NCBI RefSeq assembly: GCF_913773995.1
Contig: NZ_CAJYES010000134.1
Span: forward strand, 62,001-126,000
Direction of reading: 5' to 3'
Source of the DNA: an uncultured Pseudacidovorax sp.
GTDB lineage: Bacteria; Pseudomonadota; Gammaproteobacteria; Burkholderiales; Burkholderiaceae_C
Length of the DNA: 64,000 bases
The notes beneath the pieces were generated by a model. The model ran no database searches and was not told the DNA's origin. It saw only the letters and a program-made list of their open reading frames with translations. Shown here piece after piece: positions 37,745 through 48,610 of the stretch (positions are counted from its first letter, which is position 1; every line of letters begins with the position of its first letter). Both the position numbers and the translations under genes were made by a program.

Positions 37745-38578
37745 TCAGCCGCGGTCGAGCGCGACGGCGGGCACTTCGAGGATCTGGCCAGCTTCGAGCC
37801 AGCGCAGTTCCATGCGGTCCCACAACCGCAGCTGACCCACCAGCGCATTCACCTCGGCCATGATTTCCGCAGCGGCCGCCGGCTTGGTGTGGGTCACGTA
37901 CACGGGATAGCGCGCGATGGGAGACATCTGCGCCAGCTCCTCGGCCAGCGTCGGTGGAGACAGGTGCAGACTGCGCTCGGCCAGCTGGCGCTCGCGGGTG
38001 CTGAACGCGGTTTCGATCACCAGGGCGCCCACGTCCAGCTGATTGACGCGGCGCCAGAAGGGCTTGTTGCGCTCGGTGTCGCCGCTGTAGACCCAATGCG
38101 AATGTCCGTCCGCCCGCCGTACGGCAAAGCCGCAGGCAGGGACGGTGTGGACGGCTGGAAGCACCTCCACGACCTTGGGGACACGACGGCCGAGCATCAG
38201 GCTCTGGCCGATGTCGAATTCGACGAAGTGGACCAGCGGCGCGTCCGTGGTGGGCAAGGCCGTGAAGTCGGGCCAGACCAGGTTGTTGAAGACATGCGCG
38301 CGCAGCACCTGCAGGGTGGCGCGCAGTCCATGCACGCGCAGGGGCCGGCGGCGCAGGCTGGCCACGGCGTCCACCATCAGCGGGAGGGCGGCGATGTGGT
38401 CAAGGTGCGAGTGCGTCAGCACCACGTCGTCGATCTGGGCCATCTCTTCCAGCGTGAGGTCGCCGACGCCCGTGCCGGCGTCGACGAGCAGGTCGCCATC
38501 GACCAGGAAGGAGGTGGTCCGGGCGCCCCGGGCAATGGCGCCGGAGCAGCCCAGCACGCGCACCTGCAGGCTGTTCAT
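37745..38578 (-). CDS. 3',5'-cyclic-nucleotide phosphodiesterase, MBL fold
   Basis: The 277-residue cytoplasmic protein has the metallo-beta-lactamase metal motif THSHLDHIAALPLMVDA near residue 55, VLGCSGA at the N-terminus, and later metal-ligand histidines in VHTVPACGFAV and YVTHTKP. It matches the class II cyclic-nucleotide phosphodiesterase branch. ATG 38578 was chosen as the natural start. It precedes pilA on the same strand, and the adenylate cyclase gene lies upstream of it, so synthesis and degradation of cAMP are encoded side by side. Other MBL hydrolases remain possible. Confidence 0.8.
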   Translation of the reverse strand: MNSLQVRVLGCSGAIARGARTTSFLVDGDLLVDAGTGVGDLTLEEMAQIDDVVLTHSHLDHIAALPLMVDAVASLRRRPLRVHGLRATLQVLRAHVFNNLVWPDFTALPTTDAPLVHFVEFDIGQSLMLGRRVPKVVEVLPAVHTVPACGFAVRRADGHSHWVYSGDTERNKPFWRRVNQLDVGALVIETAFSTRERQLAERSLHLSPPTLAEELAQMSPIARYPVYVTHTKPAAAAEIMAEVNALVGQLRLWDRMELRWLEAGQILEVPAVALDRG

Positions 38579-38793
38579 GAAGGGATCAGAGTCAAGAAAG
38601 GCAGTCCGGCCGTGCCGAAGGGCTGCAACCGACAAGCGCGCAGGCTAGGCGCTGGTCGCGCTTGCACCAAGGACATTCTTCACGCCCGGCCGGGCCGCGA
38701 GTATGCCTGTTCGCCAAGGCGCGGCAGGATCGAGTGTCACAAATTTGCAGTTCGACGAGGGCCGGCAGGCTGGAGCACCGGCGCTGGCGAAGG

Positions 38794-40893
38794 TCAGCGA
38801 TCCGTCTCGGCGCCGGGCGGAGCGGGCGCCTCCGGCGTGTAGATGCGCTCGCCTTGCTGCCGACCACGGACCTGCACCTCGCCCAGCGCTCGCCAATGCC
38901 GGTGCGGTACCCGGGCGACGGTGCTTTCCCCAACGACGATGGGCACGCCGTGGGCCACGCACAGGCCCTCCAGCCGCGCCGCCAGATTCACGGCATCACC
39001 GATGGCGGTGTAGCTGCGACGCAGCGCGGAACCCATGTTGCCCACGACGACGGTTCCCGAATTGAGGCCGATGCCGATGGCCACGGCCGGCAGCCCGGCG
39101 GCCGCGTGTCGCACGTTCATGGCGGGCAGGGCGGCGACGATCTCCTGCGCGGCGCGCACGGCCCTGTCGGCATGGTCGATCTGCACGACGGGCGCGCCCC
39201 AGAAGGCCATGAGGCAATCGCCCATGTACTTGTCCACCGTACCGCCGTGGCGATTGACGATCTCGCTGAAGCGCGTGAAGACCTCGTGCAGCAGCGTCTG
39301 GAGCGTCACGGGCGGCATGTGCTCGGCCAGATGACTGAAGCCGCGCATGTCGCAGAACATGATCGTGAGCTCGCGGCTCTCGGCCCGCATGCTGTAGCGG
39401 TGCGGCTCACGGGCCATCTCGTCCACCAGCTGTGGCGGCACGTAGGCGCCGAACAAGCGCATCAGCCCGCGCCGATCACGACTTTCCACGAAGTAGCCCC
39501 AGCTCATGCTGAGGAGCAGCCCGGCGATGCCGGCCAGCAGCGCGGCGGCCTGCGGCAGCACGAGGCCGCCGTGCTGGTAGAGCAGGTCGTTGAGCAGCAG
39601 CAGTGCGCCGCATGCGCCCAGTCCGATGGCGAAGCCGGCCGCCACCGAGCGCAGGGCCGTGCCCAGGATCAGCAGCAGCCCGATCAGGACCAGGCTGGTC
39701 CAGGCATAGCCGGGCGCGTAGTCGGGCACATGGGGCACGCGGCCATCGAGCAGGCCCGAAAGCACGTGGGCATGGACCTCCACGCCGGGCAGCGCTGCGG
39801 CGATGGGGGTGGCGCGCAGATCCTGCAGGCCCGCGGCGCTGGCGCCCACGAGGACGATGCGGCCCTGTAGGGCACCAGCGGGCAGGCGACCTTCCAGCAC
39901 GTCGCGCGCCGAGATGTAGGGAAAGCGATGCGTGTCATCGGCGCGGCCGCGCCGATAGGGCACCACGATGCTCCCATCCATGCCTACGGGCACAGTCATC
40001 CCCGGGCCCTCGGGCGCGCGCAGCGACAGTGCGGTCAACCGGGGTGTCGCGCCCGGTGCCTGCGCCAATCGGAGCAAGGGCGGGGCGCTCCCCGTCGCGG
40101 CGCGGAAGGTGGCCAGTGCCAGCGATTCGTAATAGCCGCCCGACGCCCCATCGAGCCGTGCGAGCAGCGGCACGGTCCGCACGATGCCGTCCTGGCCGGG
40201 CCGGAACACCACATTGATGAAGCCGACCCGCGCGCCGGTGGAGCGCCCAGGCAGGCTGGCGACCAGTGCGGGCCAGTCCGGAATGCGGTCGGCACCGGGC
40301 GGAACGGCGTTGGCGGGCAGCACGGGCGTCGGCAGGGCCGCGACGGGCGACGCTGCGGCGCTGGATGGCGTCACCGCCTCGCCATCGAAATGCACGCCCA
40401 GCACCACGCGGCCCGGGGCGGCGGCCAGCGTGCGTGCGAAATCGCCGTCCGGATCGAAGGCTGCGGCCCGGCGCGTGAGTTCGGCATCGAAGGCCGGCTG
40501 CGCGGGCCAGCGACCTTGGCCCAGCGCCTGCAGCAGCGCCGGCCCGCTGGCGCGGTCTGCCTCCGCGAACACCATGTCGAAGGCGAGCACACGCGCCTGC
40601 TGGCGCTGGGTCACTTCGGCCGCGAGGCGGGACAGGCGTTCGCGGCTCCAGGGCCACTGCCCGAACGCCCTCAGGCTGCTTTCGTCGATGTCGACGATGA
40701 CGATGCGCGGATCGGTGCCACGCGGGGCATGCAGGCGCAGCCGGGCATCCTGGATCTGCGCATCGAGCCGCTCGACGCCCGGAAGGTGCAGCAGTCCGGC
40801 TGCGTGGGCCAGCGCGGCAAGGACGGGCAGCAGGGTGATTGCGATGCGCCAGCCATGGCCTCGAAGGCCCCGCCACAGGCCCATGTGCCGCAT
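38794..40893 (-). CDS. CHASE2-domain adenylate cyclase
   Basis: The 699-residue inner-membrane protein has an N-terminal helix, a large periplasmic CHASE2 sensor (about 35-390), three C-terminal transmembrane helices (about 400-475) and a class III cyclase domain (about 515-690). Metal aspartates sit in TIMFCDMRGFS and DKYMGD. The lysine of VDKYMGD and aspartate of AIGDAVNLAARL fit ATP rather than GTP specificity, so cAMP is the probable product. It is upstream of the phosphodiesterase gene, with FHA and PP2C genes further upstream on the same strand. Confidence 0.9.
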   Translation of the reverse strand: MRHMGLWRGLRGHGWRIAITLLPVLAALAHAAGLLHLPGVERLDAQIQDARLRLHAPRGTDPRIVIVDIDESSLRAFGQWPWSRERLSRLAAEVTQRQQARVLAFDMVFAEADRASGPALLQALGQGRWPAQPAFDAELTRRAAAFDPDGDFARTLAAAPGRVVLGVHFDGEAVTPSSAAASPVAALPTPVLPANAVPPGADRIPDWPALVASLPGRSTGARVGFINVVFRPGQDGIVRTVPLLARLDGASGGYYESLALATFRAATGSAPPLLRLAQAPGATPRLTALSLRAPEGPGMTVPVGMDGSIVVPYRRGRADDTHRFPYISARDVLEGRLPAGALQGRIVLVGASAAGLQDLRATPIAAALPGVEVHAHVLSGLLDGRVPHVPDYAPGYAWTSLVLIGLLLILGTALRSVAAGFAIGLGACGALLLLNDLLYQHGGLVLPQAAALLAGIAGLLLSMSWGYFVESRDRRGLMRLFGAYVPPQLVDEMAREPHRYSMRAESRELTIMFCDMRGFSHLAEHMPPVTLQTLLHEVFTRFSEIVNRHGGTVDKYMGDCLMAFWGAPVVQIDHADRAVRAAQEIVAALPAMNVRHAAAGLPAVAIGIGLNSGTVVVGNMGSALRRSYTAIGDAVNLAARLEGLCVAHGVPIVVGESTVARVPHRHWRALGEVQVRGRQQGERIYTPEAPAPPGAETDR

Positions 40894-40921
40894 GACGTGC
40901 GTTGCTGCGCCGGCGGCGGCC

Positions 40922-41593
40922 TCAGCCCAGCACGAACTGCATACGGGTGCCGCCGAGTTCCAGGATGTCGCCGTCCTGCAGGGTCACGGCCCGCGGCTGC
41001 AGCGTCTCGCCGTTGAGTGTGGCGAGGCCATCGACCGGCGCCACCACATACCCCTGCAGGCGGCGGGTCACGGCGGCGACTGCGACGCCGGGCTTGCCGA
41101 TGGTCGTCACCACCTTGCGCAGCATGATCTCGTGGCCCACCGCCGAGCCGCTGAGGATGCGGATGCAGGCCTGCGCGCCGGTACTGCCTTCGAGCGCGGC
41201 CGGGACGGTCTCGCCTTCGGTCAGCGGCATGGGGCGGGAGTCCAGCAACGGCGATCCCGCGCTCAGACTCATGCTGATGCCCGGAGTCATGCCGTCGGCA
41301 GCGTCATGGGTCTGCAGGTAGCGGATCTTGTACTTGCCGACCTCGATCAGGTCGTTGTGCTCGAGCACCTGCTTGCGGATGGCGCGGGAGTTGATGTAGG
41401 TGCCGTTGGTGCTGTCCAGGTCTTCGAGATACACGCTGCTGCCGATCTTGTGCAGCACCGCGTGCTCGCCGCTGATGGCGAGGTTGTCGATGACGATGTC
41501 GTTGTAGGGGCGCCGGCCGAGCGTCGTGCGTTCCTTGAGCAGGGGCACTTCCTTCAGCACGACGCCATCGATGGCAACTACCAATTTCGGCAT
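40922..41593 (-). CDS. FHA domain protein
   Basis: The 223-residue cytoplasmic protein carries an N-terminal FHA phosphothreonine-binding domain (residues ~25-95: TTLGRRPYNDIVIDN, ISGEHAVLH, LEDLDSTNGTYINS). A second, degenerate FHA-like half follows (about 130-223, TIGKPGVAVAAVTRR, LNGETLQPRAVTLQDGD). ATG 41593 has GAGGAG 8 bases upstream. A GTG nine bases earlier lies inside that ribosome site and is rejected. It sits between the cyclase and PP2C genes, so it may read phospho-signals removed by the phosphatase. No Ser/Thr kinase gene is adjacent. Confidence 0.9.
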   Translation of the reverse strand: MPKLVVAIDGVVLKEVPLLKERTTLGRRPYNDIVIDNLAISGEHAVLHKIGSSVYLEDLDSTNGTYINSRAIRKQVLEHNDLIEVGKYKIRYLQTHDAADGMTPGISMSLSAGSPLLDSRPMPLTEGETVPAALEGSTGAQACIRILSGSAVGHEIMLRKVVTTIGKPGVAVAAVTRRLQGYVVAPVDGLATLNGETLQPRAVTLQDGDILELGGTRMQFVLG

Positions 41594-41690
41594 GGCCGAC
41601 ACTCCTCAGACCGGACGGGCGCGCAGGCGCAAGACAGCAAGTTGTAACCGCGAGCGGCCGGGCCCGCAACCTTTTGACTGACACATGGGA

Positions 41691-42476
41691 TCAATGATCG
41701 CCGTAGCGCGCCAGGATGACCGACACGTTGTCTTTGCCGCCATTGTCGTTGGCCACCGTGATCAGCAAGGCCACCTTGTCGGCCAGCGGAATGTCGTGGC
41801 TCAGCAGTGAGACGAGTTGCTCGTCGGCGACCATGTCGGTCAGGCCGTCCGAGCACAGCAGATACAGGTCGCCGCGTTGTGCCGGCTCGTGGAACAGGTC
41901 GACCTCGACCTCGGCGCCGATGCCCAGGGCCCGGGTCACCAGGTTGCGGTGCGGAGAGGCCTGGGCTTCCTGGGCCGTCATCAGCCCCGCGTCGATCTGG
42001 GCCTGCAGGAAGGAGTGATCGCGGGTCAGCGCCATCAGGCGCCCGCCGCGCAGGCGGTAGCAACGCGAGTCGCCAATGTGGCCCACCACGGTGCCGCCGG
42101 GGCCGAACACGGCGCTGACCAGCGTGGTGCCCATCCCGCGCAGGGCGGGATTGACCGTGCTGGCGTTGAAGACGGCGCGGTTGGCTTGCGTGATGCCCTG
42201 GTGCAGGGCCTTCATCACCGCCTTCCCGCCGGGCGCGGCCCCGGACTGCGCCAGCCACCGGCCCATGAAGGCCTGCACCAGCGCGACGGCCATCTCGCTG
42301 GCCACCTCGCCGCCCGCGTAGCCGCCCATGCCGTCCGCGAGAACGGCCAGACCCAGGCGGGGGTCGAAAGCGATCGAATCTTCGTTGTTGCGACGCAGCC
42401 GGCCGGTGTCGGTCTGCGCGGCGAACTCCCAGGGCGGCCCGGCGAGGTCCTGAGGGATGACGGCCGGACGCACCAT
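41691..42476 (-). CDS. PP2C-family Ser/Thr phosphatase (Stp1/PppA-like)
   Basis: The 261-residue protein has the full set of PP2C motifs: N-terminal TDTGRLRRNNEDS, ADGMGGYAGGEVAS, TTLVSAVF, GHIGDSRCYRL, LLCSDGLTDMV and C-terminal DNVSVILARYGD. It is a metal-dependent cytoplasmic phosphatase. It is followed 97 bases later by the FHA gene and preceded 5 bases by the terC stop. Partner kinases are not in the window. Confidence 0.93.
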   Translation of the reverse strand: MVRPAVIPQDLAGPPWEFAAQTDTGRLRRNNEDSIAFDPRLGLAVLADGMGGYAGGEVASEMAVALVQAFMGRWLAQSGAAPGGKAVMKALHQGITQANRAVFNASTVNPALRGMGTTLVSAVFGPGGTVVGHIGDSRCYRLRGGRLMALTRDHSFLQAQIDAGLMTAQEAQASPHRNLVTRALGIGAEVEVDLFHEPAQRGDLYLLCSDGLTDMVADEQLVSLLSHDIPLADKVALLITVANDNGGKDNVSVILARYGDH

Positions 42477-42481
42477 GGGGC

Positions 42482-43174
42482 TCAGTGCTGCGCCGCCTGC
42501 TGGCGGGCGCGGCTCGCCAGCAGCTTGCCGATCGCCACCACCACCACGGCGCCGACGGCGGCCGCCACGTAGTGCAGCGAGGGATTGGCGGCCACGGCGT
42601 CATGCAGCGACACGTCGCTCGCCATCGTCTCGCCACCGACCCAGCCGATCAGGGCGGCGCCCAGAACGATGATGATCGGGAAACGGTTCATGAGCTTGAT
42701 CATGAGCGAACTGCCGAAGATCACCAAGGGGATGCTGATGGCCAGGCCCAACACCAGCAGCACCATGCTGCCGTTGGCGGCCGCGGCGACGGCGATCACG
42801 TTGTCCAGGCTCATCACCAGATCGGCGATCAGGATGGTGCGCACGGCGCTGGCGAGCGTGGAATGCTGCTTGCCGCCGCCTTCCTCGCCCTCGTCCTCGC
42901 CACCCAGCAACTGCACGCCGATCCAAAGCAGCAGCAGGCCGCCGATGATCTGCAGATAGGGCAGGGACAGGAGCTTGACCGCCACGATGGTCAGCAAGAT
43001 CCGAAGCACGACGGCGGCGGCCGAGCCGAGCATGACGGCCTTCTTCTGCTGCTCGGGTGGCAAGGCGCGCGCCGCCAGGGCGATCACCACGGCGTTGTCG
43101 CCCGAAAGAATGATGTTGATCCAGATGATCTTGAGCAGACCGATCCACAGATCAGGGTTGGAAAGAATCTCCAC
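42482..43174 (-). CDS. TerC family integral membrane protein
   Basis: The 230-residue membrane protein has about seven helices. It shows the acidic TerC motifs GDNAVVIALAARALPPEQQ and SLDNVIAVAAAANGS, where the aspartates are placed to bind cations. TerC proteins take part in Mn(II) export and metal loading during secretion. The start is GTG 43174 with GGAGGT 8 bases upstream. It ends 5 bases before the PP2C gene. Together with the GDT1 exporter, the window encodes two candidate metal exporters. Confidence 0.92.
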   Translation of the reverse strand: MEILSNPDLWIGLLKIIWINIILSGDNAVVIALAARALPPEQQKKAVMLGSAAAVVLRILLTIVAVKLLSLPYLQIIGGLLLLWIGVQLLGGEDEGEEGGGKQHSTLASAVRTILIADLVMSLDNVIAVAAAANGSMVLLVLGLAISIPLVIFGSSLMIKLMNRFPIIIVLGAALIGWVGGETMASDVSLHDAVAANPSLHYVAAAVGAVVVVAIGKLLASRARQQAAQH

Positions 43175-43351
43175 GGCTTGCTACCTCCACGGTGTAGTGA
43201 ATTGATGAAGGGCGCCTGCGGTCTCCGACAACCACGGGCGCCCTCCGGCTTTTTTATGGAGTGGCTGAAGGCACGGCGTTCGTTCGACGCCTCCGGCTCC
43301 GCCTGGATGCCGGCGCCTCCCCCTCAAGAGGGTAGGCGCTCGGTCACCCGA
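43175..43351 (-). other. terC leader / sucD-terC gap with hairpin
   Basis: AGGGCGCC (43209-43216) pairs with GGCGCCCT (43237-43244) across a 20-base loop. On the plus strand six Ts follow at 43250-43255, but no rightward gene precedes them, so its orientation and role are unclear. The remainder (about 43300-43345) has a weak resemblance to the dispersed repeat (CTCCCCCTCAAGAGGG). No gene is seen. Confidence 0.4.
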
Positions 43352-44245
43352 TCAGATCAGCGACTTCAGGATGCGACCCATCTCCGACGGGTTGCGCGTG
43401 ACCTTGAAGCCGCACTCTTCCATGATGGCGAGCTTGGCATCGGCCGTGTCGGCGCCGCCCGAGATCAGCGCGCCGGCATGGCCCATGCGCTTGCCGGGAG
43501 GGGCGGTGACGCCGGCGATGAAGCCGACCACCGGCTTCTTCATGTTGGCCTTGCACCATTGGGCCGCTTCGGCCTCGTCGGGGCCGCCGATCTCGCCGAT
43601 CATGATGACCGCGTCGGTGTCCGGATCGTCGTTGAAGGCCTGCATCACGTCGATGTGCTTGAGGCCGTTGATCGGGTCGCCGCCGATGCCCACGGCCGAC
43701 GACTGGCCGATGCCCAGCTCGGACAGCTGTGCCACGGCTTCATAGGTCAGCGTGCCGGAGCGCGAGACCACGCCGATGCGGCCCTTCTTGTGGATGTGGC
43801 CGGGCATGATGCCGATCTTGATCTCGTCGGGCGTGATCAGGCCGGGGCAGTTGGGGCCCAGCAGCAGCGTCTTCTTGCCGCCCTTGGCTTCCTTGGCCTT
43901 CATCTTGTTGCGCACCTCGAGCATGTCGCGGACGGGGATGCCTTCCGTGATGCAGATCGCCAGGTCCAGGTCGGCCTCGACGGCTTCCCAGATGGCGGCA
44001 GCGGCGCCTGCCGGCGGCACGTAGATCACCGACACGGTCGCGCCCGTCTGCTGGGCGGCTTCCTTGACCGAGGCGTAGATCGGGATGTTGAAGATCGACT
44101 CGCCGGCCTTCTTCGGGTTCACGCCGGCCACGAAGGCATTCTTGCCGTTCGCGTATTCCTGGCACTTCTCGGTGTGGAACTGACCGGTCTTGCCCGTGAT
44201 GCCCTGGGTGATGACCTTGGTGTCCTTGTTGATGTAGATCGACAT
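43352..44245 (-). CDS. sucD: succinyl-CoA synthetase alpha subunit
   Basis: The alpha subunit carries the CoA site and the phosphohistidine of this TCA-cycle enzyme. The 297-residue protein shows [14 protein letters not shown] (CoA/Rossmann), [16 protein letters not shown], and the active histidine in [18 protein letters not shown]. It begins 13 bases after sucC in a two-gene operon. Confidence 0.97.
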   Translation of the reverse strand: MSIYINKDTKVITQGITGKTGQFHTEKCQEYANGKNAFVAGVNPKKAGESIFNIPIYASVKEAAQQTGATVSVIYVPPAGAAAAIWEAVEADLDLAICITEGIPVRDMLEVRNKMKAKEAKGGKKTLLLGPNCPGLITPDEIKIGIMPGHIHKKGRIGVVSRSGTLTYEAVAQLSELGIGQSSAVGIGGDPINGLKHIDVMQAFNDDPDTDAVIMIGEIGGPDEAEAAQWCKANMKKPVVGFIAGVTAPPGKRMGHAGALISGGADTADAKLAIMEECGFKVTRNPSEMGRILKSLI

Positions 44246-44258
44246 GGCTGGTGATTCC

Positions 44259-45419
<1,161 letters not shown>

Positions 45420-45610
45420 GGAAAGAGTCTCTCGGAACGGAGGATGGGAGGTGCTGTTGTCCGCAGGCCACGCCAGCCGGCCGGCCGGGAGCGGCGGAGC
45501 AGCCCGCGAATGTATCATGGTGCGCCGCGTCATGGCGGCCTCGCGCCGTTGTGGCGATCACGTAGTCTTCCCACTGTCCATGGGGAGAACACCCCATCGA
45601 GGATCCCGCC

Positions 45611-46534
45611 ATGACCACAGTTTTCATCGACGGCGAGGCCGGCACCACGGGCCTCCAGATCCGCGAACGGCTCACCGGCATGCCCGGCATCGAGCTCGTC
45701 AGCATCGCCCCCGAACTGCGCAAGGACGCCTCCGCCAAGCGGGACCTGATGGCGGGCGTCGACCTGGTCATCCTCTGTCTGCACGACGACGCGGCGCGCG
45801 AATCCGTGGCGCTAATCGACGGCCTGGGCGGGCGCAAGCCGCGCATCATCGACGCCTCCACCGCGCACCGCGTGGCCCCGGGCTGGGTCTACGGCTTCCC
45901 CGAACTCGCCGAAGGCCATGCCGCCGCGGTCAAGGCCGCCGAGCGCGTCGCCAATCCCGGCTGCTACGCCACCGGCGCCATCGCCATCGTGCGCCCGCTG
46001 GTCGACGCCGGCCTGCTGCCCAGGGACCATCCCATCGCGCTGCCTTCGGTCAGTGGCTATTCGGGCGGCGGTCGCAGCATGATCGAGGCCTACGAGGCAG
46101 GCACCGCCCCGGCCTTCGAGACCTACGCGCTGGGCCTCAAGCACAAGCACATCCCCGAGATCATGGCCTGCACGGGCCTCACGGCGCGGCCGGTGTTCAT
46201 TCCCTCGGTGGGCAACTTTCGCCAGGGCATGCTGGTCAACCTGCCGCTGCACCTGGACGCGCTGCCCGGCAAGCCCACGGCGGCCGACCTGCACGACGCC
46301 CTGGCCGCCCACTACGCGAAGAGCAACACGCCCGAGCAGTACGTGAAGGTGCTGCCGCCGACGGGAGACGGCAAGCTGGAGCCGCAGGCCCTGAACGACA
46401 CCAACGACCTGGAGATCCGCGTCTTCCCCAATGAAGACCATCGGCATGCCGTCGTCATCGCCCGCCTGGACAACCTGGGCAAGGGCGCGAGCGGTGCCGC
46501 GGTGCAGAACATGCGGCTGATGCTGGGGGTCTGA
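45611..46534 (+). CDS. argC: N-acetyl-gamma-glutamyl-phosphate reductase, type 2
   Basis: ArgC reduces N-acetylglutamyl-phosphate to the semialdehyde in arginine synthesis. The 307-residue protein is the short type-2 form: an N-terminal Rossmann motif [31 protein letters not shown], the active cysteine C118 in NPGCYATG, and LKHKHIPEI. Its 3' end is 5 bases from the convergent D-aminopeptidase gene. No other arginine genes are nearby. Confidence 0.95.
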   Translation: MTTVFIDGEAGTTGLQIRERLTGMPGIELVSIAPELRKDASAKRDLMAGVDLVILCLHDDAARESVALIDGLGGRKPRIIDASTAHRVAPGWVYGFPELAEGHAAAVKAAERVANPGCYATGAIAIVRPLVDAGLLPRDHPIALPSVSGYSGGGRSMIEAYEAGTAPAFETYALGLKHKHIPEIMACTGLTARPVFIPSVGNFRQGMLVNLPLHLDALPGKPTAADLHDALAAHYAKSNTPEQYVKVLPPTGDGKLEPQALNDTNDLEIRVFPNEDHRHAVVIARLDNLGKGASGAAVQNMRLMLGV

Positions 46535-46539
46535 GGCCC

Positions 46540-47373
46540 TCAGCGCAGCATCATCGCCATCGCCGAGCAGCAGTTGAGCATGCGCACCGCCGCCTCCATG
46601 GTGGGTGCGTCGAAGCGCAGCACGGTGCCGTCCACGCGTTCGAAGCTGGGCCATTGGCAGAACAGGTCGGCATGGGCTGGCGTCTGGGTGTGCAGTTCCA
46701 CCTTCAACGGCCCTTCCACACGCAACGGGACTGGACGCAGGCTGGCCGGCGCTGAGACCGCCCGCGCCACGCCTTCGCGGACGGCCGTGCAGGCGGCCTC
46801 GGGCGACAGCGAGACGCCGCTGTTCATGCCGGTCGCCTCCTTGGTCTGCACGAAGACCGTCCCGGGCAGGCGCGGTGTCGTCTCCGAGATGAAGGCGTCA
46901 TCGCCGCTGGCCATGAGCACGGGCACGCCGTACTCGCCCGCCAGTGCGCCATAGAGCGTGGCCTCGCTCTGCCACTCGCCGTTGATCCGGATGCCGGCGA
47001 AGGCGCCGCTGTTGATGGTGTGGGCTAGGATGCCGGGCGCATGCGCGCGGGCGTGGTAGCCGACCATGCACACGCCCGCGGTGCCGGGCCGCTCCACGCC
47101 GGCCACCATGCTCAGGTAGCGCGGCTTGCCTTGCACGATGCGGGCGCGCGGGTCCAGCCGCGCCGCCGGCATGTTGCGGAAGCTGCCGTGCGAGTCGTTG
47201 ACCACCACGGCCTCGGCTCCGCCGTCGAAGGCGCCGGCGATGGCGGCGTTGGCCTCGTCGGTCATCCACAGCCGGGCGCGTTCGTACTCGCCGTTGCCCG
47301 GGCGCGTCTGCTCGGGATGGAAGACGCCCGCGACGCCTTCGATGTCGACGGAGATGAGGATGGTGTGGGTCAT
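46540..47373 (-). CDS. dppA: M55 family D-aminopeptidase (DppA-like)
   Basis: M55 enzymes release N-terminal D-amino acids from peptides. The 277-residue protein shows the zinc-site motif ISVDIEGVAGV (D10, E12), NDSHGSFRN, HTINSGAF and a following SGDDAFI segment, in family order. It is the last gene of the peptide-import operon, 76 bases after the P1 aminopeptidase. It probably trims D-containing peptides, perhaps from peptidoglycan turnover or nonribosomal products. Confidence 0.9.
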   Translation of the reverse strand: MTHTILISVDIEGVAGVFHPEQTRPGNGEYERARLWMTDEANAAIAGAFDGGAEAVVVNDSHGSFRNMPAARLDPRARIVQGKPRYLSMVAGVERPGTAGVCMVGYHARAHAPGILAHTINSGAFAGIRINGEWQSEATLYGALAGEYGVPVLMASGDDAFISETTPRLPGTVFVQTKEATGMNSGVSLSPEAACTAVREGVARAVSAPASLRPVPLRVEGPLKVELHTQTPAHADLFCQWPSFERVDGTVLRFDAPTMEAAVRMLNCCSAMAMMLR

Positions 47374-47449
47374 GAATTCGGGCGCTTCGCGCAAGGAGTC
47401 GGCCCCCGCCCGAGGCGGCGTCGGCACGAGGAAAGGGCGGATGCGTGCG

Positions 47450-48610
47450 TCATGCCGAGACCGGCAGCAGCGAGCGCGCGAACGCATCCACCGGCCAGTC
47501 GCCGAGCAGCTCGCACAGGCCGTGGCGCACGTGGCCCGCGCGGCCACGCAGCGTGGGCGCATGCCAAAGCGCGGACAGGATGGCCTGCTCCACGCTGTCG
47601 GCCGCGGCCTGGAAGAAGGGGTCGAGCCGCGCATCGTGCAGCAGCGCGACGGCCGGCATGGGTTCAGCGGCAAGCTGCGGCAGCGCGTAGGCGGTCGAGA
47701 AGGCCAGCGCGATGTCCCCGCTGCCGTGGCCGAACACCGAGCCGGTGCGCGCCAGGCCGGCCCCGGCGCGCAGGGCCAGGCGGCGAAGCTGGCGCGCGTC
47801 CAGTGGCGCATCGGTGGCCAGCAGCATGATGATCGATCCGCGCTCCGGGCCCGTCGCAGGCGCCAGCCCGCCCGCCTGCTGAAGCCAGGCACCCACCGGC
47901 CGGCCCGCCACCTGCAGCTGCTCCGGCCGTCCCTGGTTGCTCAGCACCAGCGCGCCGACCGTCCAGCGCAGCGCGCCGGTCTCGTCGGCGATGCGCCGCG
48001 AGGCGCTGCCGATGCCCCCCTTGAGCCCATAGCACGACATGCCGCGGCCCGCGCCGACCGCACCCTGCGCGAAGTCGGCATCGGCGGATCGCCAGGCGGC
48101 CAGATAGTCGTCTTCGCAGACGGCAAAGCGCTGCATGTCGTTGAGGAAGCCGTCGTTGCACTCCAGCACCAGCGGATTCAGCGAGGGCCAGCTTCGGCCG
48201 CATTCGGGATGCGCCGCGATGCACTGGCGCATCTGTGCCTGCGCCACCGCCAGCACGGCGAAGGTGTTGGTCAGCGCGATGGGCGACTCCAGCACGCCCA
48301 GCTCTTCTACCTGCATCAGGCCCAGGCTCTTGCCGAAGCCGTTGAGCACCGCCACGCCGGCCGGCACGCGCTGCAGGTAGGGGCTGCCGGCGTGCGGGCG
48401 CATGACCGTGACGCCGGTGTGCACGTCCTCGTCCGGGCGGTCCAGCGTGGCATGGCCGACGGTGACGCCCGCGACATCGGTGATGGCGTTGCGCGGACCC
48501 GCGGGCAGATGCCCGATGTGCGGCAAGTTCGGGCCGCGCGCCATGGGGCTTCCGGCACCGCCGCATCGGCCGGTGCCTGCATCCTCGGTCACGGCCGGAC
48601 GGTCGCTCAC
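47450..48610 (-). CDS. P1 family peptidase (DmpA-type aminopeptidase)
   Basis: DmpA-type enzymes are autoprocessed Ntn-like hydrolases that cleave N-terminal D-, L- or beta-amino acids. The protein has [30 protein letters not shown] and the autocleavage site [15 protein letters not shown] with serine at about residue 259. GTG 48610 overlaps the permease stop (GTGA), giving 386 residues. ATG 48544 is an alternative giving 364. It lies between the permease and D-aminopeptidase genes in one operon. Product stereochemistry is not deducible. Confidence 0.92.
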   Translation of the reverse strand: MSDRPAVTEDAGTGRCGGAGSPMARGPNLPHIGHLPAGPRNAITDVAGVTVGHATLDRPDEDVHTGVTVMRPHAGSPYLQRVPAGVAVLNGFGKSLGLMQVEELGVLESPIALTNTFAVLAVAQAQMRQCIAAHPECGRSWPSLNPLVLECNDGFLNDMQRFAVCEDDYLAAWRSADADFAQGAVGAGRGMSCYGLKGGIGSASRRIADETGALRWTVGALVLSNQGRPEQLQVAGRPVGAWLQQAGGLAPATGPERGSIIMLLATDAPLDARQLRRLALRAGAGLARTGSVFGHGSGDIALAFSTAYALPQLAAEPMPAVALLHDARLDPFFQAAADSVEQAILSALWHAPTLRGRAGHVRHGLCELLGDWPVDAFARSLLPVSA

